Source: Pseudomonadota bacterium
GTDB lineage: Bacteria; Pseudomonadota; Alphaproteobacteria; UBA9655
Assembly (NCBI GenBank): GCA_018242065.1
Contig: JAFECQ010000009.1
Coordinates: forward strand, 1 to 64,000
Length of the DNA: 64,000 bases
Direction of reading: 5' to 3'
The notes beneath the pieces were generated by a model, which saw only the letters and a list, made by a program, of their open reading frames with translations, was not told where the DNA came from and made no database searches. Shown piece after piece: positions 52,865 through 62,572 of the stretch. Numbering within the stretch: the first letter of the stretch is position 1; every line of letters begins with the position of its first letter. A program made the position numbers and the translations under genes.

Positions 52865-52922
52865 AAAAACGGCTATTTCTCCTGTCTGTAAAAAATTGTT
52901 CGAAGCTCAGATCCTTGTGAAA

Positions 52923-53585
52923 TTAAGTAGTTGAGTCACTCAAATATTTTTTAAACCATTTTGTGGCAGCATCTGCCACTTTTTTAAGCGTTCCTGCTTC
53001 TTCAAAGAGATGGGTTGCTCCTGGAATAATCTGTAGCTTTTTTACACACAGTAAGTTGTTAAAAGCAAATTCATTCATTGTAATGACCGTATCATCCTTT
53101 CCGCCCACAATAAGAAGGGTAGGGGCTTGAACTTCTTTTAATCTGGATACTGGGGCCAAATCTGGTCGTCCTCCTCGTGAAACAATAGCTTTTACATTCT
53201 TTGAACGTAATCCAGAGGCGATAAGTGCCGCAGCGGCCCCTGAACTTGCACCAAAGTATCCGATATCTAAGGAACGTGTTTTTGCATTTTTTATCACCCA
53301 ATCAGTCGCAAAAAGAAGACGATTTGTTAAAAGTTCTATATCAAAACGATATTCAGCAGTGATAAATTCTATCTGCTCTTCTTCCTTGGTTAGGAGGTCA
53401 AAGAGTAAGGTTGCCATGCCGGCTTGGTTTAAAACTTGGGAGACATATTGATTACGGGGGCTCAATCTACTACTGCCACTTCCATGAGCGAATAAAATGA
53501 TATTTTTAGCGTTGTCTGGAATCACTAAATTTCCTTCTAAAGCCCCTTTTTCAATGGGAATGGTGATTGTGTGCGCTTGGCTCAT
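52923..53585 (-). CDS. Dienelactone hydrolase-like alpha/beta hydrolase
   Basis: 220 residues. Oxyanion region FAHGSGSSRLSPRNQYVSQV, nucleophile serine in GYFGASSGAAAAL, acid in VGGKDDTVI and histidine in GATHLFEEAG. It directly follows a phosphoribosyltransferase gene (one base gap); this pair, sometimes fused, is common in bacteria but its physiological role is not known. Confidence 0.88.
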   Translation of the reverse strand: MSQAHTITIPIEKGALEGNLVIPDNAKNIILFAHGSGSSRLSPRNQYVSQVLNQAGMATLLFDLLTKEEEQIEFITAEYRFDIELLTNRLLFATDWVIKNAKTRSLDIGYFGASSGAAAALIASGLRSKNVKAIVSRGGRPDLAPVSRLKEVQAPTLLIVGGKDDTVITMNEFAFNNLLCVKKLQIIPGATHLFEEAGTLKKVADAATKWFKKYLSDSTT

Positions 53586-53586
53586 G

Positions 53587-54219
53587 TCATTTCCTTTTTT
53601 TATTTTTTTTGAGCAAATTTAAAACTTCCTCATCTGATACTTGAGGAAAATCACGATAGAAAGTACTTACTGCATAGAAATCCTTTGGCATTTCGAGGCA
53701 TATAACCTCATCCACAAGGTCATTTAAGACCTGAAGTGTATCTTTTGGACCGACAGGAACAGCGAGGATTAATTGTGCGGGTTTGAATGCTTGTATAGCT
53801 TTTATAGCAGCCCGTATGGTGATGCCGGTTGCAATACCATCATCGATGAGAATAATTGTTTTTCCTTGAAGATGAGGGGGGGCCTTTTGTTGGTATAACT
53901 CTTGACGACGTTTGACTTCTTGTTGCTCTCTTTCAATAGTCTCTTGAAGATCAGTGGGCTTAAGTCCTAAGGTATGAAGAGAATGTTCATCCAAAATTTG
54001 TACGCCAGGAGCGACAGCACCAACCCCGAATTCGGGATTCCAAGGCGCTCCTACTTTTCGAACGACAAAAATATCAAGGGGAGCCTTAAGGGCTTGCGCC
54101 ACTTCGTATGCAACGGGTACGCCACCGCGAGGTAGAGCGAGAATCAGAGGTTTTGCGTCTTCATATTTCTTGAGTTTATGAGCGAGTTTTTGCCCGGCCT
54201 CATGACGGTTCATAAACAT
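53587..54219 (-). CDS. Phosphoribosyltransferase family protein
   Basis: 210 residues. PRPP-binding motif IILIDDGIATGITIRAAIKA and N-terminal ALPRGGVPVAYEVAQALKAP. Type I PRTase fold related to the ComF-like/uncharacterised group found with dienelactone hydrolases. Substrate unknown. Forms a two-gene unit with the downstream hydrolase. Confidence 0.88.
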   Translation of the reverse strand: MFMNRHEAGQKLAHKLKKYEDAKPLILALPRGGVPVAYEVAQALKAPLDIFVVRKVGAPWNPEFGVGAVAPGVQILDEHSLHTLGLKPTDLQETIEREQQEVKRRQELYQQKAPPHLQGKTIILIDDGIATGITIRAAIKAIQAFKPAQLILAVPVGPKDTLQVLNDLVDEVICLEMPKDFYAVSTFYRDFPQVSDEEVLNLLKKNKKRK

Positions 54220-54268
54220 ACTGTTACGATCCTTTTTTAAAAAACTCAGGAATGACTAACGTATGAAA

Positions 54269-55750
54269 TTACTTACTCTCATAATTGTCAGCGATAAAGC
54301 GATCAAGAAGGCGTACGCCAAAGGCGGTTGCTCCTTTTGCACATAAGGGCAGCTCTTTTTGAGTCCAACTCACGCCAGCAATATCAAGGTGAGCCCAAGG
54401 TATATTATTTGTAAAACGTTGCAGAAATTTAGCTGCCGTGATACTTCCTGCGCCACGTCCTGTTACTGAATTTTTCATATCAGCAATATCACTGTTAATT
54501 TCTTTATCGTAGGCATCATCAAGAGGGAAGGGCCATAAAAGTTCCCCAACTTTTTCGCCTGCTTTTGAGAGTTTATTTCGTAGTCCTTCATCCGGGGTAA
54601 AAAGACCTGCGCGTTCATTCCCTAAACAGATAATGATTGCACCAGTTAGTGTTGCAAGATCGACCATTAATTTTGGCTTAAATTTTTCCTGAGTGTACCA
54701 TAATGCATCCGCTAAAACGAGCCGTCCTTCCGCGTCCGTATTAATCACTTCGATCGTCTGCCCTGACATGGATGTGACAACATCACCAGGTCTCTGAGCA
54801 GAGCCAGAGGGCATATTTTCGACAAGCCCAGCAACACCCACAACATTGACTTTCGCCTTACGTAGTGCAAGGTTTTTCATCAAACCAATAACAACACCAG
54901 CACCTGACATGTCATATTTCATGTCTTCCATGTTCGTTGCGGGTTTGATGGAAATGCCACCTGAGTCAAAAGTTACACCTTTGCCAATAAAAGCAATGGG
55001 AGCCTCTTTTTTTGGCCCGCCTTCCCAACGCATAACAGCAAGTTTACTTTCTTTATTACTTCCCTGACCTACACCAAGTAGCGCGTTTAGGCCGAGCTTT
55101 TTAAGTTCTTTTTCACCCAAAATATCAACTTTAATTCCCTCTTTTTTTAGAGATTCTGCAATCTTAGCAAGGGATTCGGGGGTCATCACATTTGCTGGTT
55201 CTGTGACAACTGTTCGAGTTAAAAATACACCTTCAGCAAGTTGTGAAAGGGGTTTAAAAACTTTTTCACTAGCGTCAGGCGTTGAGGTGCAAAAAGTTAT
55301 TTTTTTAATGCTAAAGAGCTCTTCCGGTAATTTTTTCGTAAAATATTTTTCAAATCGCCACGACTTTAAAAGAGCACCTAAAGCAAGATTCGCGTTTACT
55401 TGGGCATCGTCTTGATCTTTAAGGCTGTGAATTTCGACGGCTCCTTCTCCATTAGGAGAAGCTGTAAGAGCATTTAAAAGCGAGCTTCCGATTAATTGCC
55501 ATTGTCTTTCGTTTTGATCTGTTTTTTTTCCAAGTCCAATAAGGATGATTTGTTGATCTTTTGATGTAAAAAGAGGTAAAAACTGATTTAATTTGCCTGC
55601 AAACTTTGAACTCTTAAGTGAATCCTTGATAAACCCATTAAGATTTTTATCCCATGTTTGTGTCGGTAAAGGGAAGTGGTGTTCCTCATAGACACCTAAA
55701 CAGAGGGTCTTATGTTGAGAAGGTTTTTGGAAAACAATTTTTAAAGTCAT
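54269..55750 (-). CDS. pepA: Leucyl aminopeptidase (M17)
   Basis: 493 residues. Metal-binding and catalytic segments KGVTFDSGGISIKPATNMED, MSGAG and the signature NTDAEGRLVLADAL are intact, as is LATLTGAIIICLGNERAGLF. Broad cytosolic aminopeptidase in peptide turnover. Good ribosome-binding site (AAAGGA) before the ATG. In many alphaproteobacteria holC follows pepA; here holC is 6 kb away with thrS. Confidence 0.96.
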   Translation of the reverse strand: MTLKIVFQKPSQHKTLCLGVYEEHHFPLPTQTWDKNLNGFIKDSLKSSKFAGKLNQFLPLFTSKDQQIILIGLGKKTDQNERQWQLIGSSLLNALTASPNGEGAVEIHSLKDQDDAQVNANLALGALLKSWRFEKYFTKKLPEELFSIKKITFCTSTPDASEKVFKPLSQLAEGVFLTRTVVTEPANVMTPESLAKIAESLKKEGIKVDILGEKELKKLGLNALLGVGQGSNKESKLAVMRWEGGPKKEAPIAFIGKGVTFDSGGISIKPATNMEDMKYDMSGAGVVIGLMKNLALRKAKVNVVGVAGLVENMPSGSAQRPGDVVTSMSGQTIEVINTDAEGRLVLADALWYTQEKFKPKLMVDLATLTGAIIICLGNERAGLFTPDEGLRNKLSKAGEKVGELLWPFPLDDAYDKEINSDIADMKNSVTGRGAGSITAAKFLQRFTNNIPWAHLDIAGVSWTQKELPLCAKGATAFGVRLLDRFIADNYESK

Positions 55751-55904
55751 TTTACATATCCTTTTATCTATCTTCTTATTAAGAAGGGCTTGTGGTAAAG
55801 TGTCAATGGTTCTTCAAAAAAAGTTTTCTTTTTTAATAGTTTGTTTGTGAAATATGTGTAAATTAAAGTATATTAACCTTACCGAGCTTTTTATGGAGGA
55901 TAGA

Positions 55905-56711
55905 GTGCGGCTCTCCGCATGTTTTAGTCTTTTTTTAGCATTATTTGCGGTCTGTGATCTTAAGGCTGATGTTGAGTTACAACCCCATCGTGCTTACTAC
56001 ACCCTTTCAATGATGGGTCGCCCCGCGTTACAAAGTAATATTGTAGATGTGCGGGGAACAATGAAGCTTGAAGTCAATAAGGTATGTGGTGGTTGGACTG
56101 TTCAGCAACTTTCTGAAATATGGCGTTATCGTGATGATGAAACAGTCGAACATGTGAGATGGGGTTATGTAACCTATGAAGCTGATGATGGATCCTCTTT
56201 TAAGTTTAATACTTTTCGGAAGGTCAATGATGAACTTCTCGAGGGTGAGGATATTCGGGGGCAAGTAAAGAAAAATGGAAAATTGCTCGAAGCTCTTTAT
56301 GAAAAGCCAAGGAAGATGACTGTGGCCTTGCCTGATGGCGTTCTTCTTCCAATTCAACACACAAAAGCTCTTCTAAAGGCCGCTGAAGAAGGAGAGAAGA
56401 TGTTTCCCCGAATTGTTTTTGATGGAAGCACGACAGAAGGAGCAACAGAAATTAATACCTTTATTGGAGCGAAGAAAACCCTTACTGATACGAACGACAA
56501 AAGTAAGTCTCAGCAATTTGCTGGCCAGTCCTTTTGGCCCGTGCGGTTCGCGGTGTACGGTCTTGGAGGAACAGAATATGAGCCTGAATACACCACAACG
56601 CAAGAATTACGGACTGACGGAATCATTAAACAGTATGTTATTGACGATGGCTCAACCCAGGTGCGCGGAACATTAGATCGTGTTGAGCTTTTAAATAAAG
56701 AAGGGTGTTGA
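55905..56711 (+). CDS. eipB: Cell envelope integrity protein EipB (DUF1849)
   Basis: 268 residues from GTG 55905, chosen because GGAGG ends five bases before it; upstream ATGs are in frame but extend past a clean signal peptide (RLSACFSLFLALFAVCDLKA). DUF1849 features: HRAYYTLSM near the mature start, a Cys at 61 (VCGGWTVQQ) and the terminal residue Cys268, matching the conserved disulphide of EipB beta-spiral proteins. In Brucella EipB maintains the envelope under stress and in host cells. Confidence 0.9.
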   Translation: MRLSACFSLFLALFAVCDLKADVELQPHRAYYTLSMMGRPALQSNIVDVRGTMKLEVNKVCGGWTVQQLSEIWRYRDDETVEHVRWGYVTYEADDGSSFKFNTFRKVNDELLEGEDIRGQVKKNGKLLEALYEKPRKMTVALPDGVLLPIQHTKALLKAAEEGEKMFPRIVFDGSTTEGATEINTFIGAKKTLTDTNDKSKSQQFAGQSFWPVRFAVYGLGGTEYEPEYTTTQELRTDGIIKQYVIDDGSTQVRGTLDRVELLNKEGC

Positions 56712-57164
56712 GTCTCAATCAAATTTTTGATCTTGAAGAGGTTAAAAAGTTTTTAGAGACTCGTGCGATATATATAACGCAGCATATCATTTACTTAGAG
56801 AGAGATTCATATGCCTGCCCTTGTGGATCCTCGGAACAAGAAAAGCCATTGTTTTTAAGAAAAAACAAGTCTTTTCTAGCCCAAGGATGACAAACCAAGG
56901 CATCCATTTACTGTGTCATCCTTGGCAAGCAATGCTTTGTTTCTCAAAGAGAAACATTAGCATTGCTTGGTCGAGGATCCAAGTAATTAAAAAAACTTGC
57001 ACATTGTATTATATGCTAGTAATTAAAGTAAATTCTCATTCTTGAATGGATTAGCACTGTTCACCTTTGTGAATAACTATTTCACGCTTTCTATTAATGA
57101 TCAAATGGGATAGGGTAAATCCTTATTCATGTTATCCCTTTAGATGTATTGGAATTGATAATAT
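56712..57164. other. Gap containing a type C repeat
   Basis: 453 bases. Repeat-related sequence lies at about 56817-56992; the flanks are AT-rich, and no supported gene is seen. The last 100 bases before 57165 probably hold the promoter of the next gene. Confidence 0.5.
56817..56992. repeat. Type C palindromic repeat, double hairpin
   Basis: First half: GTGGATCCTCGGAACAAGAAAAG ... CTTTTCTAGCCCAAGGATGACA, roughly 56821-56892. Second half: TGTGTCATCCTTGGCAAGCAATG ... CATTGCTTGGTCGAGGATCCAAG, roughly 56918-56982. Same two-hairpin layout and GGATGAC/GTCATCC joint as type A, but with CCAAGG in place of CCCGGG. Confidence 0.75.
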
Positions 57165-58070
57165 ATGTTGCGTTACCTCACTATTTTGTTGTTTTCTACC
57201 TCATTATGCTGTGCTGACCCTGTTAGCTGTGAGATAAATACAAAGCCACTTCAAGAGTCGTATCGTTTTCAAAAGTTTACGAGATTTATTGGCGCTAAAC
57301 TAGAAATTTTCCAGAAAGAACACATGCCAAAAGTGGAGAGCGTTTTCTATCCCTTTGGCGGGCCTGATCTTTTACATCCTCTTATTCTCTTTCCTGATGC
57401 TAAGACTTATGTTCTTGTTGGGCTTGAAGCTGCTGGAGAGGCTCTCTCTCAACAGACTCAAGATGCAACATTCGAAAAACTTGACTCTCTTTTAAGGCGA
57501 GGTTTCTTTGTAACGTCTTCGATGAGCAAATCCTTTAATCAAAAAAGTGGTGTGAGGGCAGCGCTTGCTCTGCAAATTTTATTGATGGACGGCAAAATCC
57601 TTGAGGATTCAATGATCGATCCCAATACGGTCAGTCTAACCTTTGAATGGAATGGCCAAAAGAAGACTGCCTATTATTTGAAACGGAATCTTATTGATAA
57701 TGAAGATAGCTTGTTTGCATTCTTAAGCGCCCACGGCGTATCAGATGTTTGTATGATAAAGTCTAGTTCATATTCGTTGCATAATAAGGTTTTTTCACAT
57801 CTCAAAGATCGCATCTTGAAATCATTTCCCGTTTTAGTTCAGGATGATACAGGAGTTCCTTATAAAGATTTGGCAAGCTACGACGTTCAACTCTTTGGTC
57901 ATTACTCAACTCCTTATGGTGCTGAATTCCAATGCTATCAGCAAAATGATCTTAAAACGCAGTACGAAACAATAGCCGCCATTCCACCCTTGAACTTTTG
58001 CTTTGGCTATGGATGCGGACGCGTTCAAACTAATATAATGATTGCGAGAAGGTTGAATGAGGGGAATTAG
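57165..58070 (+). CDS. Exported protein of unknown function
   Basis: 301 residues. Short signal peptide (MLRYLTILLFSTSLCCA). The body reads as a compact alpha/beta domain: FYPFGGPDLLHPLILFPDAK, YVLVGLEAAGEAL, a central FEWNGQKKTAYYLKRNLID and a C-terminal NFCFGYGCGRVQTN. Several cysteines are present. I do not recognise the family. It is followed after 39 bases by another exported protein gene and may be co-transcribed with it. Confidence 0.7.
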   Translation: MLRYLTILLFSTSLCCADPVSCEINTKPLQESYRFQKFTRFIGAKLEIFQKEHMPKVESVFYPFGGPDLLHPLILFPDAKTYVLVGLEAAGEALSQQTQDATFEKLDSLLRRGFFVTSSMSKSFNQKSGVRAALALQILLMDGKILEDSMIDPNTVSLTFEWNGQKKTAYYLKRNLIDNEDSLFAFLSAHGVSDVCMIKSSSYSLHNKVFSHLKDRILKSFPVLVQDDTGVPYKDLASYDVQLFGHYSTPYGAEFQCYQQNDLKTQYETIAAIPPLNFCFGYGCGRVQTNIMIARRLNEGN

Positions 58071-58109
58071 ATTATAATTTTCACTGATGGACTGAAGAGA
58101 AAAAGCAGA

Positions 58110-58742
58110 ATGGCTCTTTTAAAGCGAGGATTCATATTTATGACTATCATCATTGCGTTAAGGACTGATGCTGAGTCAGTGGCTATGGTAGAATTGGGGG
58201 CATCTGATTCATCAAAGACGTGGGTTTATCTTTGTGGGTTAACAGAACACATCAATTCAGAGCAAGAAGTTGAAAATAGAAGTATTTTAGACACGTTAGG
58301 AAAGAGACTGAACCTTAGATTCCTGGCTATCCATCCCTTTTATAGATGTGGGCGAGTGAATTACAAGTTATGTTGGCCTCACTATACCCCAGAGCAGACA
58401 TTAGATGTTTTTGACACAATTTTAACTGTGGTGAGGGATGAGCAAATCTCTGGCTATATAGGATTTTCCAATGGAGGGTTTTTTCTTAATCAACTCTCTC
58501 AAATGAAGGAACTCTCCTTACCGATTATTACGATAGGAGCGGCTGGTTCATACTTTGAGCCTTCTGTTTCCAATAATCTTACAATAATTGTTGGAAAATT
58601 AGAGCCCATCTATGGTTCAGCTAGAGCGCTCTACAGAAATGCAAAAAACTCACCTCTTTCAGTAACATTTATTGAACACGATGGATCTCATATTATACCA
58701 AGTAATACTTTGGAAAAATTGATGAGAGAAAGTCATTCTTAA
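58110..58742 (+). CDS. Exported alpha/beta hydrolase-like protein
   Basis: 210 residues. N-terminal hydrophobic segment (GFIFMTIIIALRTDAES) is a probable signal. The nucleophile elbow GFSNGG (S120) fits GxSxG, and a possible catalytic histidine lies in EHDGSHIIPSNT near the C-terminus. The acid may be D/E in IVGKLEPIY. Substrate unknown; esterase or lipase activity is possible. Weak ribosome-binding site. Confidence 0.65.
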   Translation: MALLKRGFIFMTIIIALRTDAESVAMVELGASDSSKTWVYLCGLTEHINSEQEVENRSILDTLGKRLNLRFLAIHPFYRCGRVNYKLCWPHYTPEQTLDVFDTILTVVRDEQISGYIGFSNGGFFLNQLSQMKELSLPIITIGAAGSYFEPSVSNNLTIIVGKLEPIYGSARALYRNAKNSPLSVTFIEHDGSHIIPSNTLEKLMRESHS

Positions 58743-58795
58743 AGTATCTGAAGTCTCGACTTATTTTTTAATACTAGATAAGGAGAAGCTGTCTA

Positions 58796-59097
58796 TAGGT
58801 CCCGGGTAGCAAGCACTGGTGTCCGGGGAAAATGAAGCAAAGATATTTTTCTGGATTGCTTCCCACGTCGCTGCGCTCGCGGTCGCAATGACGATCGGGA
58901 AAAAGCAAGAGAACACAACACAAACGTCATTGCGAGGAGCATAAGCTCCGAAGCAATCCAGTCTTTTTCTGACTCATTTGAGCTATTTATTTTTAAGTTT
59001 CTTATCCTCTCGTTTTCCTTGTATGCCGTAGAATTTCTTGCTTTTTAAATTTCCTCGCCTCTTTTCCCAGACAGTAGTGCTTGGTATCCGGGATCTA
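58796..59097. repeat. Type A element split by inserted sequence
   Basis: The left arm TAGGTCCCGGGTAGCAAGCACT (58796-58817) pairs with the right arm AGTGCTTGGTATCCGGGATCTA (59076-59097), the reverse complement with three mismatches. In other copies such arms are 60-80 bases apart; here about 258 bases separate them, including two type B hairpins. Confidence 0.75.
58853..58965. repeat. Two type B palindromic repeats
   Basis: CTGGATTGCTTCCCACGTCG ... GGTCGCAATGACG (58853-58895) and CGTCATTGCGAGGAGCATAAG ... CTCCGAAGCAATCCAG (58928-58965). The second is nearly identical to the one inside cpoB at 9080-9115. Confidence 0.85.
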
Positions 59098-59134
59098 ACA
59101 GATCCTCTTTACTCAAAATCCAGGTAAACTGAAC

Positions 59135-59665
59135 TTACTTCGCCGGTCCCATTACCATAATGACGCGCTTGCCTTCAAGCTTAGGATATTGTTCGACTTT
59201 CGCTATGTCCTGTAGAACATCTTTAACGCGATTCAAGACGTCCATACCAAGCTCTTGGTGAGAGAGCTCGCGACCGCGGAATCGCAGAGTGACTTTTAAT
59301 TTATCACCTTCTTCAATAAACCTTCGAGCACTTCGCATTTTGACGTCAAAGTCATGCTTATCGATACCGGGGCGTAGTTGAATTTCTTTTATTTCGATAA
59401 CTTTTTGCTTTTTCCGGATTTCGGCCCGCTTTTTTTGTTCTTCAAATTTATACTTGCCGTAATCTAATATCTTACAGACAGGCGGATCTGCATTAGGAGA
59501 GACCTCAACGAGATCTAGCCCAGCCTTATAGGCTCTTTCTAAAGCATCTTTGTGGGATAAAACACCAATCATTTCCCCGTTTTCGTCGACTAAGCGGACT
59601 TTTGGGGAGAAAATCTTTTCATTGACACGAGGGCCGTCTTGCGTTGTCCCTTTGTCATCTTTCAA
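59135..59665 (-). CDS. infC: Translation initiation factor IF-3
   Basis: 176 residues or slightly more. Family segments: GPRVNEKI near the N-terminus, VRLVDENGEMIGVLSHKDAL, then LVEVSPNADPPVCKILDYGKYKFE and the C-terminal VTLRFRGRELSH. No ATG or GTG begins the frame. Candidate starts are TTG (59665), ATT (59668) and ATA (59677); only the ATA lies six bases after the GGAG at 59684-59687. Rare starts are typical of infC, where IF-3 represses its own non-AUG initiation. The end given here is the TTG; the true start is probably 59677 or 59668. Downstream of thrS, the usual thrS-infC order. Confidence 0.95.
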   Translation of the reverse strand: MKDDKGTTQDGPRVNEKIFSPKVRLVDENGEMIGVLSHKDALERAYKAGLDLVEVSPNADPPVCKILDYGKYKFEEQKKRAEIRKKQKVIEIKEIQLRPGIDKHDFDVKMRSARRFIEEGDKLKVTLRFRGRELSHQELGMDVLNRVKDVLQDIAKVEQYPKLEGKRVIMVMGPAK

Positions 59666-59705
59666 AATCTTAGTTATTTAACTCTCCTTTTTTATCTTTA
59701 TAACG

Positions 59706-61622
59706 TTACCGCTTATGAGGCGGGATAGCTTCTTTTCTTAGTTTATCAATTACTGCATGAAGAGCAAGTGTTTCTTGAGCTTCCCCTCCTAATTTTCGAA
59801 GTGAGACCGTTCCTTCTTCTGCTTCTTTTTTACCAACCACCATAATATAGGGAATTTTTTGAAGACTTAACTCTCTGATTTTATAGCTAATTTTTTCATT
59901 CCTGGTATCAAGCTCTACGCGCAAACCAGCTGCTCTTAGATCTTGGTATACCTTTTCAGCGTAAGCATCGCCTTCTTGTGTGACGGTTGCAATAACTGCT
60001 TGCACAGGTGCGGCCCAAAGGGGGAATTTCCCTGCGTAATGTTCGATGAAAACGGCAATAAAGCGCTCGAGCGATCCAAAGATGGCTCGGTGGAGCATAA
60101 CGGGTCGATGCTTCTTGCCATCCTCGCCAATATATGTAGCATCCAATCTTTCAGGAAGAACAAAGTCAAGCTGTAACGTGCCACATTGCCAATCTCGTCC
60201 AATGGCATCTTTTAAGATAAATTCAAGTTTTGGTCCGTAGAAAGCGCCTTCCCCAGGGTTTAAAGTATAGCTCAGACCGGAAGCGCGAGCTCCTGCTTCA
60301 AGTTGAGTCTCTGCTTTATCCCAAACCTCATCTGACCCTGCCCGAACAGCAGGACGATCCGAAAACTTAATCGTTAAGTCTTCAAAACCAAGTTCATGAT
60401 AAACATTTAAAAGAAGAAGACAAAACTTTCGTGTTTCTTCTTTAACTTGATCTTCTCGACAAAAGATGTGTCCATCGTCTTGAACCATGCTGCGGACGCG
60501 TGTGAGTCCATGTAAAGCACCAGATGCCTCATTGCGCATGCATGCGCCAAATTCGGCCATACGTAAAGGAAGGTCGCGATAGCTTTTAATTCCTTGACGA
60601 AAAATTTGAATATGACAAGGACAGCTCATGGGTTTGAGGGCAAGCGTTTTGTCCTCTTCCTTAACGACAAACATATTCTCGCCAAATTTTTCCCAGTGAC
60701 CGGAGGCTTCCCATAACGAGCTATCTAAAAGTTGAGGCGTTTTGACTTCCACATAATCTTCTGCAGTAATTTTATCTCGGATATAGTTTTCGAGAATTCG
60801 ATAGAGAGCCCAGCCCTTAGGATGCCAAAAGACACTGCCAACAGCTTCTTCTTGCATATGGAAAAGGTTCATCTCTTTCCCAAGCCTTCGATGATCGCGC
60901 TTTTCAGCTTCCTCAAGCCGTGTCAAATAATCTTGAAGATCCTTTTCAGTTGACCAGGCTGTTCCATACACACGTTGAAGGACAGGATTATTGTGATCCC
61001 CACGCCAATAGGCGCCTGCAATCTTCATGAGTTTAAAAGCGTGGCCAAGTTTTCCTGTGGAGGGGAGGTGAGGGCCTCGACACAAATCGACGAAGTTGCC
61101 TTGACGGTATATCGTAACCTCATCTCCTGCAGGGAGATCAGTTATAATCTCAGCTTTAAAGAATTCGCCTTGGCTTTTAAAAAAATCAATAGCTGTTTGA
61201 CGATCCCAAACTTCACGGGTGAGGGGCTCATCACGGTTAACGATCTCGTGCATCCGCTCTTCAATATGCTTCAGATCATCGGGCGTAAAAGATTCTTCAC
61301 GAAAAAGGTCATAGAAAAAACCATCTTGAATTGAAGGTCCGATTGTAATTTGAGTTTCTGGATAAAGCTCTTTAACAGCTTCTGCAAAAACGTGGGCAGT
61401 GTCATGGCGTAAAATGTCAAGACCTGCATCAGAAGTTCTTTTAATGACTTCAAAAGGAGTATCACAATCGATTGGGCGCGTTAAATCCCAAAGTTGTTCT
61501 CCAACCCGAACAGCCACAGCTTCTTTTGCCAGGCTTGTGCTGATAGTTTTCGCAATTTCCCAGCCAGTGATGCCTTTTGGAAACTCCCGATTTGAGCCAT
61601 CAGGGAAGCGAATCGTAATCAT
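59706..61622 (-). CDS. thrS: Threonyl-tRNA synthetase
   Basis: 638 residues from ATG 61622 (GAGG upstream); an in-frame ATG at 61640 lacks such a site. N-terminal TGS domain ([19 protein letters not shown]), the second additional domain with [16 protein letters not shown], then class II catalytic core with motif 2 [20 protein letters not shown] and motif 3 region [20 protein letters not shown], and a C-terminal anticodon-binding domain. Followed by infC after 41 bases. Confidence 0.97.
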   Translation of the reverse strand: MITIRFPDGSNREFPKGITGWEIAKTISTSLAKEAVAVRVGEQLWDLTRPIDCDTPFEVIKRTSDAGLDILRHDTAHVFAEAVKELYPETQITIGPSIQDGFFYDLFREESFTPDDLKHIEERMHEIVNRDEPLTREVWDRQTAIDFFKSQGEFFKAEIITDLPAGDEVTIYRQGNFVDLCRGPHLPSTGKLGHAFKLMKIAGAYWRGDHNNPVLQRVYGTAWSTEKDLQDYLTRLEEAEKRDHRRLGKEMNLFHMQEEAVGSVFWHPKGWALYRILENYIRDKITAEDYVEVKTPQLLDSSLWEASGHWEKFGENMFVVKEEDKTLALKPMSCPCHIQIFRQGIKSYRDLPLRMAEFGACMRNEASGALHGLTRVRSMVQDDGHIFCREDQVKEETRKFCLLLLNVYHELGFEDLTIKFSDRPAVRAGSDEVWDKAETQLEAGARASGLSYTLNPGEGAFYGPKLEFILKDAIGRDWQCGTLQLDFVLPERLDATYIGEDGKKHRPVMLHRAIFGSLERFIAVFIEHYAGKFPLWAAPVQAVIATVTQEGDAYAEKVYQDLRAAGLRVELDTRNEKISYKIRELSLQKIPYIMVVGKKEAEEGTVSLRKLGGEAQETLALHAVIDKLRKEAIPPHKR

Positions 61623-61815
61623 GGAACCCTCAGTTTTCATATAGTGAATAAGAACTACTTATCATAGCTATTCCTTTGTAAGCTTAAAAAAGGCTGAACT
61701 CAACAGGAAAATAGATGAGCTGAAGGTTAGGTCATAGCTTCGAATGAAATGCCCGTTGCTAAAGGTGGGAAAGTTTTATAATAGGCAAATTTTTGTAATA
61801 CCCAAAGAGAGAACA

Positions 61816-62265
61816 TCAAGCCCCTTTTTCCCAAGAACCTGATTCTGCTTGCTTCCAGTATGTGACTTGATGTCCTTGGTCTTTATATTTTTTCCATCGT
61901 TCCCTTGCATGTGAAACGGCCTCTTCATCGTTCCCATCAAAAAGATCAAGGCATCTTTCATAAATGGAAAGGGAAGGGGACTCACAGCCATCGGTTAAGA
62001 ATAAAAATTGAGCGCCGTTTGGATTTTCATTTTGAGTTGTGAGCCAAACCGGCTGGTCTTCTGCAAAGCCATCCTTTGCACACCCATGAGGAATAAAGCT
62101 GACTTTTCCATAGGTCCAAAGCGTCCCATTTAAGAATTCAAGTCGATCTTCGCTTGCAAACATCACAACAGCTCTTTTGTGAGCTTCAAGAGTCTTTTCT
62201 AAGAGACGAGGGAGGGCACGCTCAAGAGGAGATGTTGTCAGATGGTAAAAGCCAATTTCAGTCAT
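61816..62265 (-). CDS. holC: DNA polymerase III chi subunit HolC
   Basis: 149 residues. Starts EIGFYHLTTSPLERALPRLL, with FASEDRLEFLNGTLWTY and the QPVWLTTQNENPNGAQFLFL segment typical of chi. It binds SSB and links the clamp loader to it. Located 176 bases upstream of thrS with its own putative promoter; no recognisable psi subunit in the window, as usual in alphaproteobacteria. Confidence 0.9.
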   Translation of the reverse strand: MTEIGFYHLTTSPLERALPRLLEKTLEAHKRAVVMFASEDRLEFLNGTLWTYGKVSFIPHGCAKDGFAEDQPVWLTTQNENPNGAQFLFLTDGCESPSLSIYERCLDLFDGNDEEAVSHARERWKKYKDQGHQVTYWKQAESGSWEKGA

Positions 62266-62572
62266 TTTGCTTCATTCATAAGGATGTTTTTGGTGAAAAT
62301 TTTGTCTTGCATCTGTTAGTTTACAATCCTAACTTTAGAAGTCAAATTTTAAAATTAAAGACTTTAACACCTGACGGAATTTGTAAGGTTAGGTGAAACT
62401 GGCAGACTTCGTCATTGCGAGGAAGGACGTAGTGCTGACGAAGCAATCTAGCAAGTTGCAGAGATCATCTGGATTGCCGCGCCCCCTCTGGGGGCTCGCA
62501 ATGACGTTGAAGAGAGATATGTTCGGTGTTGAGATTAAATACTTTTTAACTATTTTTTGAAGAGAGTGTAAA
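62266..62572. other. Divergent gap with a type B repeat
   Basis: 307 bases between holC and the exported receiver gene. It contains a type B repeat pair at 62410-62508 and promoter-like AT-rich flanks. Nothing else is supported. Confidence 0.5.
62410..62508. repeat. Type B palindromic repeat pair
   Basis: CGTCATTGCGAGGAAGGACG ... CGAAGCAATCTAGC followed by ATCTGGATTGCCGCGCCCCC ... GGGGCTCGCAATGACG. Same arrangement as 52771-52864. Confidence 0.85.

Larger units (their letters stand above)
58743..59134. other. Gap with nested palindromic repeats
   Basis: 392 bases between the exported hydrolase and infC. It is nearly filled by an interrupted type A element (58796-59097) and two type B hairpins inside it (58853-58965). 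No gene supported. Confidence 0.6.
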
